Of a stretch of DNA of 64,000 nucleotides, positions 1 to 11,175 are shown in pieces. A model generated the notes under the pieces. The model was not told the origin of the DNA and did not search any database. It saw only the letters and a program-made list of their open reading frames with translations. Every line of letters starts with the position of its first letter. Position 1 is the stretch's first letter. Origin of the DNA: Pseudomonas sp. BMS12 (lineage in GTDB: Bacteria > Pseudomonadota > Gammaproteobacteria > Pseudomonadales > Pseudomonadaceae); assembly GCF_001592875.1 (NCBI RefSeq), contig NZ_LSOF01000005.1, forward strand, positions 497,239 to 561,238. Direction: 5' to 3'. The position numbers and the translations under genes were made by a program.

Positions 1-102
1 ACCTCAGAGGACGAAGAGAACGCTAATCAGCAGGCCGCCAGTGAAAACTTCTGGAACATCGCCCCGCCAGATGAAAGCAAAGACGAAGGGTTCAAACCTT
101 GA
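1..102 (+). CDS. Possible C-terminal end of an unidentified protein (partial)
   Basis: Frame 1 is open from the left edge to a TGA at 100-102 and encodes a 33-residue acidic, Gln/Asn-rich tail that includes ENFWNIAPPDE. This would be the 3' end of a gene that begins outside the window. Codon use is unremarkable and no domain can be recognised from so short a piece. The stretch 103-337 that follows shows no convincing gene, hairpin with T-run, or repeat. Confidence 0.25.
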   Translation, partial: TSEDEENANQQAASENFWNIAPPDESKDEGFKP

Positions 103-337
103 GTCTTTCGGCCACTCAACAGGTGATTACAGGCTCATTAATGCCAGCGTGAGCTTATGGCACTATCAACACCAATTAAGCGAGACCACCATCCACGGAC
201 CAAGGCAGCCGGTCTCATCAGACTGCTTCAGGTAGATAGCTGAAAGACACTTACCGAGCTAACCCACTTCGGCACCCTTCGCCATATGCGGATCGATGCC
301 TGGCCACTCTGATAGCGCTTTCGCCCCACGGATCGCT

Positions 338-1120
338 TTAGACGACCCGCGCCTGCGGAAACAGACGCTTGAAGTTGGCCGTAGTCTGCTCTGCCAGAGT
401 CTCGAACGATTCGCCACGGACCATAGCCAGGAACTCGGCCACCTCGCGCACATACTGCGGCAGGTTGGGCTTGCCACGGTGCGGGATGGGCGCGAGATAA
501 GGCGAATCGGTTTCCACCAGCAGTCGGTCGGCCGGCACCTTGCGCGCCACTTCGCGCAGGGCGTCGGCATTGCGGAAGGTGACGATGCCGGACAGCGAGA
601 TATAGAAACCGATATCCAGGGCCGCCTTGGCCATGTCCCAGTCTTCGGTGAAGCAGTGCAGCACCCCGGCCTGCGGCAGCGCCGCCTCACGCAGCAGTGC
701 CAGGGTATCGGCACGCGCCTCACGGGTGTGCACGATCACCGGCTTGCCGGTGATCGTGGCCGCCTCCAGGTGCAGGCGGAAGGATTGCTGCTGCAACTCG
801 GCCGCCTCGGGTTCGTAGTGGTAGTCCAGGCCGGTCTCGCCGATGGCTACTACATGGGGATGATTCAGTTCGCCGAGCAGCCAGTCCAGCGCCGGCGCCG
901 TGCCCTGCTCCAGATCCAGCGGGTGCACCCCGACAGAGCAGTCGACATCGGTGTAGCGCTCGGCCAGCGCCTTGACCGCGCCGGCGTTATCGGCGCTGAC
1001 GCCAATGCACAGGAAATGCTGCACGCCACGGGTTCGGGCAGCCTGCAGCGCCGCATCCAGGGAGCCGTCGTGGGCCGTCAGATCGAGGCGATCAAGGTGG
1101 CAGTGGGAATCAACCAGCAT
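338..1120 (-). CDS. tatD: TatD family hydrolase (metal-dependent deoxyribonuclease)
   Basis: The protein is 260 aa, the usual TatD length, and starts at an ATG. It shows the TIM-barrel metallo-hydrolase signatures: N-terminal DSHCHLD (metal ligands H6 and H8), IGETGLDYHY, VIVHTREA, LHCFTEDW and the late VETDSPYLAP aspartate motif. TatD proteins are cytoplasmic metal-dependent 3'-5' exonucleases linked to DNA repair and RNA quality control. It lies 72 bp downstream of pilZ on the same strand and is probably the last gene of the holB-pilZ-tatD unit, as in other Pseudomonas genomes. Confidence 0.93.
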   Translation of the reverse strand: MLVDSHCHLDRLDLTAHDGSLDAALQAARTRGVQHFLCIGVSADNAGAVKALAERYTDVDCSVGVHPLDLEQGTAPALDWLLGELNHPHVVAIGETGLDYHYEPEAAELQQQSFRLHLEAATITGKPVIVHTREARADTLALLREAALPQAGVLHCFTEDWDMAKAALDIGFYISLSGIVTFRNADALREVARKVPADRLLVETDSPYLAPIPHRGKPNLPQYVREVAEFLAMVRGESFETLAEQTTANFKRLFPQARVV

Positions 1121-1192
1121 GGAATTTCTCTATCTCTGAAATGACGAAGCGCCCATTCCGGGCGCCTCTGCCTTGAAGCTTGTCCACGCGAC

Positions 1193-1549
1193 TTACATGG
1201 TGTGGGTCGGGCGATCCGATTTGAGGGCGCCGGCCAGGTAGGTCTCGATCTTGTTGCGGGCGGTGTTGTCACCATCGTTGAACTGTACGCCGACACCCGC
1301 GGCGCGGTTGCCCTGGGCACCCTTGGGAGTGATCCAGACAACCTTGCCGGCGACCGGAATCTTCTCCGGCTCGTCCATCAGGTTGAGCAGCATGAACACC
1401 TCGTCGCCCAGCTTGTAGCTCTTGCTGGTGGGGATGAACAGACCGCCATTCCTGATGAAAGGCATATAGGCGGCGTACAGCACCGACTTGTCCTTGATGG
1501 TCAGGGACAGGATCCCGTTTCGCGGTCCGAGGTTAGGTGGCAAACTCAT
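1193..1549 (-). CDS. pilZ: Type IV pilus assembly protein PilZ
   Basis: The protein is 118 aa, starting MSLPPNLGPRNG at the ATG at 1549. An in-frame upstream extension exists but is not family-like. It is a single PilZ domain; the core reads YMPFIRNGGLFIPT and GVGVQF. The canonical c-di-GMP binding RxxxR/DxSxxG signature is absent or degenerate, as is known for the founding PilZ of P. aeruginosa, which acts in type IV pilus biogenesis through PilB and FimX-type partners rather than by binding c-di-GMP. It sits between holB (34 bp upstream) and tatD, its conserved place in Pseudomonas. Confidence 0.93.
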   Translation of the reverse strand: MSLPPNLGPRNGILSLTIKDKSVLYAAYMPFIRNGGLFIPTSKSYKLGDEVFMLLNLMDEPEKIPVAGKVVWITPKGAQGNRAAGVGVQFNDGDNTARNKIETYLAGALKSDRPTHTM

Positions 1550-1583
1550 GCGGCTTTCCTGGCAATCATTCCAATCACCGATT

Positions 1584-3204
<1,621 letters not shown>

Positions 3205-4242
3205 TTATCTGGGCGCGGGACTGGAGCGATAGCCGGCGCGGCGCTTGAGCTGATACTCGCGCACCGCACGGTTGTGCTGCACCAGGGTTTCCGAGAATAC
3301 ATGGCTGCCGTCGCCACGGGCGACGAAGTACAGGCTGCGCCCCGCCACCGGGTGCAGGGCCGCGTGGATCGCCTCGCGACCGGCCAGGGCAATGGGGGTC
3401 GGCGGCATGCCGTCGATCACGTAGGTGTTGTACGGCGTCGGCATCTGCAAGTGAGACCGGGTCAGATTGCCCTTGTAGCGCTCGCCCAGGCCGAAGATCA
3501 CGGTCGGGTCGGTCTGCAGGCGCATGCCAATGGCCAGGCGCCGGACAAAGACACCGGCAATCTGTCCGCGCTCCTCGGCCACGCCGGTTTCCTTCTCCAC
3601 CATCGAGGCCATGATCAAGGCATCGTATGGCTTGCGGTACGGCAGGCCCGAGGCGCGTTTGTCCCACTCCTCGGCCAGAACCTGATCCAGACGCGTGCTG
3701 GCTTGTCTGAGCAGGTCAAGATCACTCATCCCTCGAACATAGCGATAGGTATCGGGGAAGAAGCGACCCTCCGGACTGACACCTGGCAGGCCCAGCTTCT
3801 CCATCAGCGCCTTGTCATTCAGCGCGGCGAGACTCTGCGTGAGAGCCTCCTGGCGCGCCAGCGCGGCGCGCACCTGGCGGAAATTCCAGCCCTCCACCAG
3901 GGTCAGGCTGTACTGCACGACTTCACCGCGCTGCCATAGACCGAGCAGATCGCGTGCGCGCTGCTCGGGCGTCAGCCGGTATTCACCGCTGTGTAGGGCC
4001 TGATGGGGCAGGTTGAAGCGCCAATAGAGGCGGAGCCAGAAAGCACCTTTCACTACGCCCTCGGCCTGCAGGCGATTGAGCAGGCCGCCCGGGGTATCAC
4101 CAGGCACGACTTCCAGCAGGCGCTCGGCTTCCAGTTGCAAAGGTTGCTCGAGTGCGCGCTGCAGCTGCCAACCCGCCACTACCAGCGCCAACAGAATGGC
4201 CAGCAGGCCGGCAACCAGCAGCTGCATTAACTTGCGAATCAC
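3205..4242 (-). CDS. mltG: Endolytic murein transglycosylase MltG
   Basis: The protein is 345 aa from a GTG at 4242. An N-terminal hydrophobic segment (about residues 5-27, MQLLVAGLLAILLALVVAG) anchors it in the inner membrane, with the YceG/MltG domain in the periplasm. The catalytic-region motif IMASMVEKETGVAEERGQ carries the conserved Glu, followed by QTDPTVIFGLG and TPYNTY. MltG cleaves nascent glycan strands and sets their length. It lies 3 bp from pabC and 9 bp from tmk, a common mltG-tmk-holB arrangement. Confidence 0.95.
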   Translation of the reverse strand: MIRKLMQLLVAGLLAILLALVVAGWQLQRALEQPLQLEAERLLEVVPGDTPGGLLNRLQAEGVVKGAFWLRLYWRFNLPHQALHSGEYRLTPEQRARDLLGLWQRGEVVQYSLTLVEGWNFRQVRAALARQEALTQSLAALNDKALMEKLGLPGVSPEGRFFPDTYRYVRGMSDLDLLRQASTRLDQVLAEEWDKRASGLPYRKPYDALIMASMVEKETGVAEERGQIAGVFVRRLAIGMRLQTDPTVIFGLGERYKGNLTRSHLQMPTPYNTYVIDGMPPTPIALAGREAIHAALHPVAGRSLYFVARGDGSHVFSETLVQHNRAVREYQLKRRAGYRSSPAPR

Positions 4243-4245
4243 GAA

Positions 4246-5061
4246 TCAGGAATCCAGAAGACTGCGGACAAGGCCCTGCAGTTTACGGGTGAGCGGGCCA
4301 ACCGGCCAGACGCTTGCGGACAGTTGCCGCACCGGCCAGATGCCATAGAGGCTGTTGCACAGAAAGACTTCGTCGGCGGCGAGCAACTCGTCGTAGTCGA
4401 TATCGCTCACCCGCTGCTCAATTCCCTGCGTCTCAGCCAGCGCCAGCACTTCGGCACGCATTACGCCAGCGACCCCGCAACGCGACAGATCCGGCGTCAG
4501 CAAAACACCTTCACGCACCAGAAACAGGTTGCTGAACACGCCTTCGATCACGCGCCCGGAAATATCGCGCAGCAAACCTTCGGCAAAGGCCGCATCCTGC
4601 CATTCGCCACGCGCCAGCACCTGTTCCAAGCGATTGAGATGCTTGAGCCCGGCCAGCAGCGGCTGCTCGGCCAGGCGCGTGGCGCAGGGAAACAGGCACA
4701 CGCCTTGCTCGGCATTCACAGTGGGATAGCTCGGCGCCGGGCTGCCCAGCAGGATACGCCGTGCACTGGCCGGCTGCGGCGGCGCATAGCCGCGCAGGCC
4801 ATCGCCACGGGTAACGATCAGCTTGGCCACGCCCTCGCCCAGCTCAGTACAGAAGGCCGACAGCTCGGCCTCCAGCGCAACCAGGTCGAGATTGATGGAC
4901 AGCCGGCGCAACCCCTCACCCAGGCGAGCCAGATGACGCGGCAGCAGAACCGCGCGACCGCCGCGTACGGCGATGGTCTCGAACAGGCCATCGCCATAGG
5001 CCAGGCCGCGGTCGCTCAGTGGCAGCTCCGCGGCCGGGAGGCCGTCGACCCAGCTCAGCAT
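4246..5061 (-). CDS. pabC: Aminodeoxychorismate lyase
   Basis: The protein is 271 aa starting [17 protein letters not shown] at the ATG at 5061; the preceding in-frame residues overlap fabF and were discarded. It is a fold-type IV PLP enzyme: DRGLAYGDGLFET is the family start motif and LKHLNRLEQVLAR contains the PLP lysine. It converts 4-amino-4-deoxychorismate to p-aminobenzoate and pyruvate for folate synthesis. Its ATG shares one nucleotide with the fabF stop (TGATG), a sign of translational coupling. Confidence 0.94.
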   Translation of the reverse strand: MLSWVDGLPAAELPLSDRGLAYGDGLFETIAVRGGRAVLLPRHLARLGEGLRRLSINLDLVALEAELSAFCTELGEGVAKLIVTRGDGLRGYAPPQPASARRILLGSPAPSYPTVNAEQGVCLFPCATRLAEQPLLAGLKHLNRLEQVLARGEWQDAAFAEGLLRDISGRVIEGVFSNLFLVREGVLLTPDLSRCGVAGVMRAEVLALAETQGIEQRVSDIDYDELLAADEVFLCNSLYGIWPVRQLSASVWPVGPLTRKLQGLVRSLLDS

Positions 5062-6305
5062 CAGCCGTTGAAGCGACGGAACACCAGCGAACCGTTGGTG
5101 CCGCCGAAGCCGAAGGAGTTGGACAGCACCGCGTCGATCGCCAAAGGCTTGGCCTGATTCGCGACGAAGTCGAGGTCGCAACCCTCGTCCGGCTCATCCA
5201 GGTTGATGGTCGGCGGCGCCACCTGATCGCGCAGGGCCAGCACGCTGAAGATCGCCTCCACCGCACCCGCAGCACCCAGCAGGTGACCCGTCATGGACTT
5301 GGTCGAACTGACAGACAGCTTGTAAGCATGTTCGCCGAACACCGACTTCACGGCGCAGGCTTCGGCCTTGTCGCCCGCGGAAGTTGAGGTGCCGTGGGCG
5401 TTGATGTACTGCACCTGCTCGGCATTGAGGCCGGCATCCCGCAGGGCATTGGCCATGCAGCGGGCCGCGCCGGCACCGTCCTCGGGCGGCGACGTCATGT
5501 GATAGGCATCGCCACTCATGCCGAAACCGACCAGCTCGGCATAGATGGTCGCGCCCCGCGCCTTGGCGTGTTCCAGCTCCTCCAGCACCAATGCACCGGC
5601 ACCGTCGGACAGCACGAAACCATCGCGATCCTTGTCCCACGGGCGGCTGGCCTTGGCCGGCTCATCATTGCGGGTGGACAGCGCACGGGCAGCACCGAAG
5701 CCGCCCATACCCAGGCCACAGGTCGCCATTTCGGCGCCACCGGCGACCATCACGTCCGCCTCGCCGTAGGCGATATTGCGCGCGGCCATGCCAATGCAAT
5801 GGGTACCGGTGGTGCAGGCGGTAGCGATGGCGTAGTTCGGCCCCTGCAGACCCAGATGGATCGACAAGAAGCCGGAAATCATGTTGATGATCGAGCCAGG
5901 CACGAAGAACGGCGAAATACGCCGCGGCCCTTGCTCGAACAGGGATTTGCAGTTGGTCTCGATATTGGTCAGACCGCCGATACCGGAACCCATGGCCACA
6001 CCAATGCGCTCGCGATTGGCGTCGGTAATCTCCAGACCGGAGTCACGCATCGCCTGGAAGCTGGCGGCCAAGCCGTACTGGATGAACAGATCGATCTTGC
6101 GGGCTTCTTTAGCCGACAGATAATCCTCGACATTGAACCCTTTCACCGACCCGCCGAAACGCGTGCCAAAGGCAGAAAGATCCATATGTTCGATCAGGCC
6201 GATACCACTACGGCCCGCCAGAATGCCCTGCCAGCTGCTGGCCACATCAGTACCCAGCGGCGACAGCATGCCCATACCGGTAACCACGACGCGTCTACGC
6301 GACAC
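5061..6305 (-). CDS. fabF: Beta-ketoacyl-ACP synthase II
   Basis: The protein is 414 aa from a GTG, with the expected KAS II length. The catalytic cysteine sits in [14 protein letters not shown], and the two catalytic histidines in [14 protein letters not shown] and [12 protein letters not shown]. It elongates acyl-ACP with malonyl-ACP in the cytoplasm and supports conversion of palmitoleoyl- to cis-vaccenoyl-ACP. It lies downstream of acpP with a terminator-like hairpin between them, and is coupled to pabC at its 3' end. Confidence 0.97.
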   Translation of the reverse strand: MSRRRVVVTGMGMLSPLGTDVASSWQGILAGRSGIGLIEHMDLSAFGTRFGGSVKGFNVEDYLSAKEARKIDLFIQYGLAASFQAMRDSGLEITDANRERIGVAMGSGIGGLTNIETNCKSLFEQGPRRISPFFVPGSIINMISGFLSIHLGLQGPNYAIATACTTGTHCIGMAARNIAYGEADVMVAGGAEMATCGLGMGGFGAARALSTRNDEPAKASRPWDKDRDGFVLSDGAGALVLEELEHAKARGATIYAELVGFGMSGDAYHMTSPPEDGAGAARCMANALRDAGLNAEQVQYINAHGTSTSAGDKAEACAVKSVFGEHAYKLSVSSTKSMTGHLLGAAGAVEAIFSVLALRDQVAPPTINLDEPDEGCDLDFVANQAKPLAIDAVLSNSFGFGGTNGSLVFRRFNG

Positions 6306-6345
6306 TGCACAACCCTCTTTCTTGTTGAACCAGGCCCAACAAAGA

Positions 6346-6379
6346 AAAACCGCACGCCTTTTCGGGCAGTGCGGCTTTT
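6346..6379 (-). terminator. Intrinsic terminator/attenuator between acpP and fabF
   Basis: A perfect 10-bp inverted repeat (AAAACCGCAC and GTGCGGTTTT in minus-strand terms) with a 13-nt loop is followed on the minus strand by a T-rich run. It should terminate part of the transcription leaving acpP, letting acyl carrier protein be made in excess over FabF and PabC. Confidence 0.8.
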
Positions 6380-6409
6380 CCTGGGCCGAAAACCGGCGAT
6401 TACTAGCGC

Positions 6410-6643
6410 TTAAGCGTGCGCGGTAACGTAATCGATGGCTTCCTGAACGGTGGTGATTTTCTCAGCCTGCTCGTCCGGGATCTCGGTCTCGAATTCCTCT
6501 TCCAGAGCCATTACCAGCTCAACGGTGTCAAGGGAGTCGGCACCGAGGTCTTCAACGAAGGAGGCGCTGTTGGTCACTTCGTCTTCTTTCACGCCCAGTT
6601 GCTCGGCGACGATTTTCTTGACGCGTTCTTCGATGGTGCTCAT
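6410..6643 (-). CDS. acpP: Acyl carrier protein
   Basis: The protein is 77 aa, acidic and helical. The phosphopantetheine attachment serine is S37 in the DSL motif ([14 protein letters not shown]). It shuttles growing acyl chains for fatty-acid and phospholipid synthesis. A good Shine-Dalgarno AGGAGTG precedes the ATG, and a sigma-70-type promoter lies about 50 bp upstream. The gene has its own terminator on the downstream side, consistent with the very high expression known for acpP. Confidence 0.98.
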   Translation of the reverse strand: MSTIEERVKKIVAEQLGVKEDEVTNSASFVEDLGADSLDTVELVMALEEEFETEIPDEQAEKITTVQEAIDYVTAHA

Positions 6644-6691
6644 GTCTTGTTTTCACTCCTATGGAAAAAGATCCGTGCAGCTGGGCTGCAG

Positions 6692-6719
6692 TGTATAGAA
6701 AGGGTTTTCTAACTTTCAA
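6692..6719 (-). promoter_or_regulatory. Sigma-70-type promoter of acpP
   Basis: On the minus strand TTGAAA (6714-6719) and TATACA (6692-6697) are separated by 16 bp, a near-consensus pair. It lies in the 178-bp gap between fabG and acpP and points toward acpP. Confidence 0.6.
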
Positions 6720-6821
6720 GCTGAATGCCAGGCCCCTCGAACTGTTGCCTGCCGCCGGTTGCACTTTTGTAACGGACTTTAGACGGCTTTTATGACAGTT
6801 TCCTGCAGAGCCGAGTCACAT

Positions 6822-7565
6822 TCAGCTCATATACATGCCGCCATTCACCGGCACCGTGGCGCCAGTAACGTAGGCAGCGCCCTCGGAAGCCAGGAAACCA
6901 ACCACCTTGGCGATCTCCTCCGCCTGCCCCAGGCGCCCCAGCGGAATCTGGGTCAACAGCGCCTCGCGCTGCGCTTCCGGCAGTTCGCGGGTCATGTCGG
7001 TATCGATGAAACCGGGAGCGACCGAGTTGACGGTGATAGCACGAGAGCCGACTTCGCGCGCCAGAGCACGACTGAAACCCTCAAGCCCCGCCTTGGCTGC
7101 CGCATAGTTGACCTGCCCGGCATTACCCATGGCACCGACCACCGAACCGATGTTGACGATACGCCCGCAGCGAGCCTTGGTCATACCACGCAGCACTGCC
7201 TTGGACAGACGGAACAGACTGTTGAGGTTGGTGTTGATAACATCGAACCACTCCTCGTCCTTCATGCGCAGCATAAGATTGTCGCGGGTGATGCCGGCGT
7301 TGTTGACCAGAATGGTCACCGCGCCGAAGTCCTTCTGGATCTGCTCCAGCACAGCACTCACCGACTCATCGCTGGCCACGTCCAGCATCAGGCCGGCACC
7401 CTGGATACCCTCAGCTTTCAGGGTCTCGCCAATGCGGGCAGCACCCGCCTCGCTGGTAGCAGTGCCGATTACGACTGCGCCCTGACGACCCAGCTCGAAC
7501 GCGATGGCCTGACCGATACCACGGCTAGCACCAGTAACCAGTGCGACCTTACCTTGTAGACTCAT
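6822..7565 (-). CDS. fabG: 3-oxoacyl-ACP reductase FabG
   Basis: The protein is 247 aa starting MSLQGKVALVTGASRGIGQA; an upstream in-frame extension to 7697 overlaps fabD and lacks a ribosome site. It shows the classical SDR features: TGASRGIG nucleotide site, VNNAG, the catalytic Ser/Tyr/Lys region ending NYAAAKAGLEGF, and the C-terminal VNGGMYMS. It is the NADPH-dependent reductase of the elongation cycle. It lies 17 bp downstream of fabD, with a Shine-Dalgarno-like AGGAGA just before the ATG. Confidence 0.97.
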   Translation of the reverse strand: MSLQGKVALVTGASRGIGQAIAFELGRQGAVVIGTATSEAGAARIGETLKAEGIQGAGLMLDVASDESVSAVLEQIQKDFGAVTILVNNAGITRDNLMLRMKDEEWFDVINTNLNSLFRLSKAVLRGMTKARCGRIVNIGSVVGAMGNAGQVNYAAAKAGLEGFSRALAREVGSRAITVNSVAPGFIDTDMTRELPEAQREALLTQIPLGRLGQAEEIAKVVGFLASEGAAYVTGATVPVNGGMYMS

Positions 7566-7582
7566 GATTCTCTCCTTGTGGC

Positions 7583-8521
7583 TCAGGCCAGCGCCGCGCG
7601 CACGGCAGCGAAGGCATCCGGGGTTTCCAGATTGTGAGTATTGATACCTTTGACGCAGCGCTTGTTGAGGCCTGCAAGCACTTTGCCCGGGCCGCACTCG
7701 ACCAGCTCGGTGACACCCTGAGCCGCCAGGAAGACGACTGACTCAACCCAGCGTACGGGACTGTACAGTTGAGCCAGCAGATCCTGTTTGAGGCGATCCA
7801 GGTCCGCCGGAACGGCAGCACTGACGTTCTGCACCAGAGCAATCTGCGGGGCCTGCCAGGCCAGATCATTGATCGCCCCGGCAAATTTTTCCGCCGCTGG
7901 GCGCATCAACGCGCAATGCGACGGCACACTGACCGGCAGCGGCATGGCGCGCTTGGCACCACGCGCCTTGCAGGCCTCGATGGCACGCTCGACGGCCGCG
8001 GCGGCGCCAGCAATGACGACCTGACCTGGCGCGTTGAAATTGACAGCACTGACCACTTCACCATTGGCCACTTCAGCGCAGGCCGCCAGTACATCGGCAT
8101 CTTCCAGGCCAAGAATCGCGGCCATACCACCCTGCCCTGCCGGCACAGCCTGCTGCATCAGCTGGCCGCGCAGCTCTACGAGCTTGATGGCATCGCGAAA
8201 TTCGATAGCACCAGAAGCCACCAGCGCCGAATACTCGCCCAGGCTGTGGCCTGCAACAAACGCCGGACGCACGCCATCTTGAGCCAGCCACAGACGCCAC
8301 AGGGCGATGGATGCAGCCAAAATGGCAGGCTGGGTCTTGTCGGTTTCATTGAGGCGCTCTTCCGGACCTGACTGAGTCAGCGCCCAGAGATCGTAACCAA
8401 GCGCGTCGGAAGCCTCACCAAAAGTGTCGCGTACCAGCGACTGCTGAGCACCGAGTTCGGCGAGCATGCCGAGCGATTGCGAACCTTGGCCAGGGAAAAC
8501 GAAGGCGAGAGAGGCTGACAT
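7583..8521 (-). CDS. fabD: Malonyl-CoA:ACP transacylase
   Basis: The protein is 312 aa starting MSASLAFVFPGQGSQ at the ATG at 8521. The catalytic serine is S93 in GHSLGEYSAL; the FPGQGSQ oxyanion motif and the late CGPGKVLAGL motif are also present. It transfers malonyl from CoA to AcpP. It lies between plsX and fabG on the same strand, the common fab gene order. Confidence 0.97.
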   Translation of the reverse strand: MSASLAFVFPGQGSQSLGMLAELGAQQSLVRDTFGEASDALGYDLWALTQSGPEERLNETDKTQPAILAASIALWRLWLAQDGVRPAFVAGHSLGEYSALVASGAIEFRDAIKLVELRGQLMQQAVPAGQGGMAAILGLEDADVLAACAEVANGEVVSAVNFNAPGQVVIAGAAAAVERAIEACKARGAKRAMPLPVSVPSHCALMRPAAEKFAGAINDLAWQAPQIALVQNVSAAVPADLDRLKQDLLAQLYSPVRWVESVVFLAAQGVTELVECGPGKVLAGLNKRCVKGINTHNLETPDAFAAVRAALA

Positions 8522-8691
8522 CAAACGTACCCTTTTATGATCGTGGGTCGAAGAGAACGGAACGACATGGCCGAACCGGCAATTGCAGATTGGATGAAGC
8601 ACTCGCGGCAGCGGTCACACCCGCGGACGATTCAAGACCGACAACCCCCCTGAGTTCCAAGCGCAGAACGGCTGGACGAAGTAGTTGCCAC

Positions 8692-9702
8692 TCAGAGAAG
8701 CAGGTCTTCCAGACGCCCGTACAAGCGCTGCGGAAGATTTTCACGCACCTCGATTACAGCCCGACGAATAGCGCTCTGGAAACCTTCAACACTGGCCCCA
8801 CCATGGCTCTTCACCACAATACCCTGCAAGCCAAGAAAGCTGGCGCCATTATGCTGCGCCGGCGCCAGCTCACCCTGCAGGCGCTTGAGCAAGGGCATCG
8901 CCACCGCACCAGCCATGCGCGATACCAGACTTTCGTTGAACAGTGCCTCGATGCGCGCGGAAATCATCGATACCAGCCCCTCACTGGACTTGAGCAGGAT
9001 GTTACCGACGAAACCGTCACACACCACCACATCCGCCTCACCGCGATACAGACCATCGCCCTCGACAAAACCAACGTAGTTGAGCCCTGCAGCCTGCTGC
9101 AGGAGGCTCGACGCCAATTTCACCTGCTGATTGCCCTTGATGCTTTCGGTGCCGACATTGAGCAATGCGATCCGCGGCTGATGAATGCCCTGCGCCTCGG
9201 CCACCACCGAGCCCATCACCGCAAACTGATAGAGCTGATCCGCACTGCAATCGACATTGGCGCCCAGATCGAGCAGATGACAGAAGCCCGTGGCCGTCGG
9301 CACTGCGGTGACCATCGCCGGCCGATCGATGCCGGGCAGAGGCTTGAGCACATAGAGGGACAGCGCCATCAGCGCACCGGTATTGCCCGCACTGACAGCC
9401 GCCTGAGCGCGACCACTGCGAACAAGTTCAAGCATGACGCGCATGGACGCATCTGGCTTGCCCCGCAAGGCATGCGTGGGGCGCTCATCCATACCGATCA
9501 CTTCAGTGGCGTGCTCGACACGCAGGCGCGCGCGATCGACACCAGGGTGGCGAGAGATCAGTTCTTCAAGGACAGGAGCTTGGCCGACAAGGACCAGGTG
9601 TAACGAGGGGAATTCAACCAGACTGGCGACGCAGGCTGGAACAATGCAGTGGGGACCGAAGTCCCCACCCATTGCATCGATCGCGATCAGTGGAGCAGAC
9701 AA
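8692..9702 (-). CDS. plsX: Phosphate acyltransferase PlsX
   Basis: The protein is 336 aa from a TTG start at 9702 (TTG-TCT-GCT, read as M-S-A-P-L-I-A). [10 protein letters not shown] is the family start motif, and [13 protein letters not shown] ([17 protein letters not shown]) and [17 protein letters not shown] motifs follow. It makes acyl-phosphate from acyl-ACP, the first step of phospholipid synthesis, peripheral to the inner membrane. It lies only 3 bp downstream of rpmF, the widely conserved rpmF-plsX pair. The rare TTG start and tight spacing suggest coupled translation. Confidence 0.96.
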   Translation of the reverse strand: MSAPLIAIDAMGGDFGPHCIVPACVASLVEFPSLHLVLVGQAPVLEELISRHPGVDRARLRVEHATEVIGMDERPTHALRGKPDASMRVMLELVRSGRAQAAVSAGNTGALMALSLYVLKPLPGIDRPAMVTAVPTATGFCHLLDLGANVDCSADQLYQFAVMGSVVAEAQGIHQPRIALLNVGTESIKGNQQVKLASSLLQQAAGLNYVGFVEGDGLYRGEADVVVCDGFVGNILLKSSEGLVSMISARIEALFNESLVSRMAGAVAMPLLKRLQGELAPAQHNGASFLGLQGIVVKSHGGASVEGFQSAIRRAVIEVRENLPQRLYGRLEDLLL

Positions 9703-9705
9703 GGA

Positions 9706-9888
9706 TTACTCGTCGGCGCCCTTGTCGATCACTTTACGGCCACGGTAGAAACCTTCCGGGGACACGTGATGACGCAGGTGAACTTCACCGGTGCTCTTCT
9801 CGACGGACAGGGCATTAGCCTCGAGCGCGTCGTGGGAACGGCGCATGTCGCGGGCAGAGCGGGATTTTTTGTTCTGCTGAACAGCCAT
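9706..9888 (-). CDS. rpmF: 50S ribosomal protein L32
   Basis: The protein is 60 aa and very basic at the N terminus ([20 protein letters not shown]), matching the L32 family in length and sequence. The zinc-binding cysteines of some L32 proteins are absent; this is the C-minus form usual for Pseudomonas. It lies 13 bp downstream of yceD and 3 bp upstream of plsX. Confidence 0.97.
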   Translation of the reverse strand: MAVQQNKKSRSARDMRRSHDALEANALSVEKSTGEVHLRHHVSPEGFYRGRKVIDKGADE

Positions 9889-9901
9889 AACTCAATAACT
9901 C

Positions 9902-10429
9902 CTAAACGTTTGGGTCACGCTTTAACTGCGCCAAAACACTGAACGGGTTGGACCGCGGTACCTCGTCCTCGCTCGGCTCGGGCTCATTTGCACCGACCGG
10001 CTGCTGGCATTCCTCAGGGGCATGGGCCGGAACAATGGGCAGAGCGAGCAAAAGCTCATCTTCGACCAGCGCCATCAGATCCAGAGGATCCTCACCCACT
10101 TCCAGCACGTCATAGCCCTTGGGCAGCGACTGGGTATCCGCACCTTCCTTTACCACCGCGTAATGACACTCGCTGCGGATCGGCAGGGCGACCAGTTCCA
10201 GACAACGCTGGCAAACCATCTTGACCTCAACCTCGAGCTCGCTGTGAATAGTCACAGCACGACGCTCGCCACGTTCGAAGACCAGCTTCGCGTGAACCGA
10301 ACCAGCCTTATCGGCCAGCGGGTCGCACAGACGCTCGAAACTGGCCAGCAGCATCTCCCCCTGGAGGGTGACACCGCGATCGGCGAGTTTACGCGGATCA
10401 ACGTGAGGTGGAATCGGCCCATTCGACAT
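9902..10429 (-). CDS. yceD: YceD family protein (DUF177), 23S rRNA accumulation
   Basis: The protein is 175 aa. It carries the DUF177 signature with a paired-cysteine motif VKMVCQRCLELVALP and an acidic C-terminal half. YceD homologues are needed for normal 23S rRNA accumulation and are nearly always encoded next to rpmF, as here. It is the first gene of the yceD-rpmF-plsX run, divergent from maf. Confidence 0.93.
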   Translation of the reverse strand: MSNGPIPPHVDPRKLADRGVTLQGEMLLASFERLCDPLADKAGSVHAKLVFERGERRAVTIHSELEVEVKMVCQRCLELVALPIRSECHYAVVKEGADTQSLPKGYDVLEVGEDPLDLMALVEDELLLALPIVPAHAPEECQQPVGANEPEPSEDEVPRSNPFSVLAQLKRDPNV

Positions 10430-10534
10430 AGGCGCGACATTCTAGGGATGCACCCTGCGACTGTCAAAGGAATTTCCACCCTGTCCGTCGGCAGCCGTGA
10501 TCGTTAAAATCGCGCGCTCAGACAGGAGATTCCC

Positions 10535-11113
10535 ATGCAACCTCTGGTGCTCGCCTCAAGCTCGCCTTACCGCCGCGAACTGCTGGCCCGCCTCCGGCAC
10601 CCCTTCACCTGCGCAGCACCCGCCATCGACGAGACCCCACACGCCGGGGAAAGCGCCGAAGCCCTGGTCCGCCGCCTCGCCGAAGCCAAGGCCCGCGCAC
10701 TGAGCAAGCAGCACCCGGCGCACCTGATCATAGGCTCGGATCAGGCAGCGATCCTCGGCAACCAGATTCTCGGCAAGCCCCACGACTTCAACCGCGCCCG
10801 CGACCAGCTATTGGCCGCAAGCGGCTCCAGCGTGACATTTATTACCGGCCTGGCCTTGCTCGACAGCAACAGCGGCCACTGCCAGGTGGACGCCATTCCC
10901 TTCACTGTGCACTTCCGCCAACTGAGTGAAGCGCAGGTCCGGCGCTACCTCGAAGCCGAGCAACCTTACGACTGTGCCGGCAGCTTCAAGGCCGAAGGCC
11001 TCGGCATCAGCCTGTTCCGTGCCACCGAAGGCGAAGACAATACCAGCCTGATCGGCCTACCCCTGATCCGCCTGGTGAGCATGCTCAGCAATGCCGGAGT
11101 CGCCATCCCCTGA
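10535..11113 (+). CDS. maf: Maf family nucleotide pyrophosphatase
   Basis: The protein is 192 aa and begins MQPLVLASSSPYRRELLARL, the diagnostic Maf SSSPxRxELL motif. IIGSDQAAIL and the Lys-rich LGKPHDF segment complete the active site. Members hydrolyse non-canonical or modified nucleoside triphosphates; the YceF-type subfamily acts on 7-methyl-GTP. It is the only plus-strand gene in this housekeeping block and sits between divergent yceD and convergent sppA. Confidence 0.92.
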   Translation: MQPLVLASSSPYRRELLARLRHPFTCAAPAIDETPHAGESAEALVRRLAEAKARALSKQHPAHLIIGSDQAAILGNQILGKPHDFNRARDQLLAASGSSVTFITGLALLDSNSGHCQVDAIPFTVHFRQLSEAQVRRYLEAEQPYDCAGSFKAEGLGISLFRATEGEDNTSLIGLPLIRLVSMLSNAGVAIP

Positions 11114-11133
11114 GCACTCACGCCCTATAAATG

Positions 11134-11162
11134 AAAAAGCCCGGCACAAGACCGGGCTTTTT
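11134..11162. terminator. Bidirectional terminator between maf and sppA
   Basis: A hairpin with arms AAAAAGCCCGG and CCGGGCTTTTT (11-bp perfect stem, 7-nt loop) lies in the convergent gap. It has A and T runs on either side, so it can serve both genes. Confidence 0.85.
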
Positions 11163-11175
11163 CATTCACAACAGA

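Noticed and set aside
103..337. Possible small RNA gene (the position where rgsA lies upstream of tatD in P. aeruginosa)
   Set aside because: No hairpin with T-run and no recognisable promoter could be found by eye, and I could not match the RNA sequence, so no feature is called.
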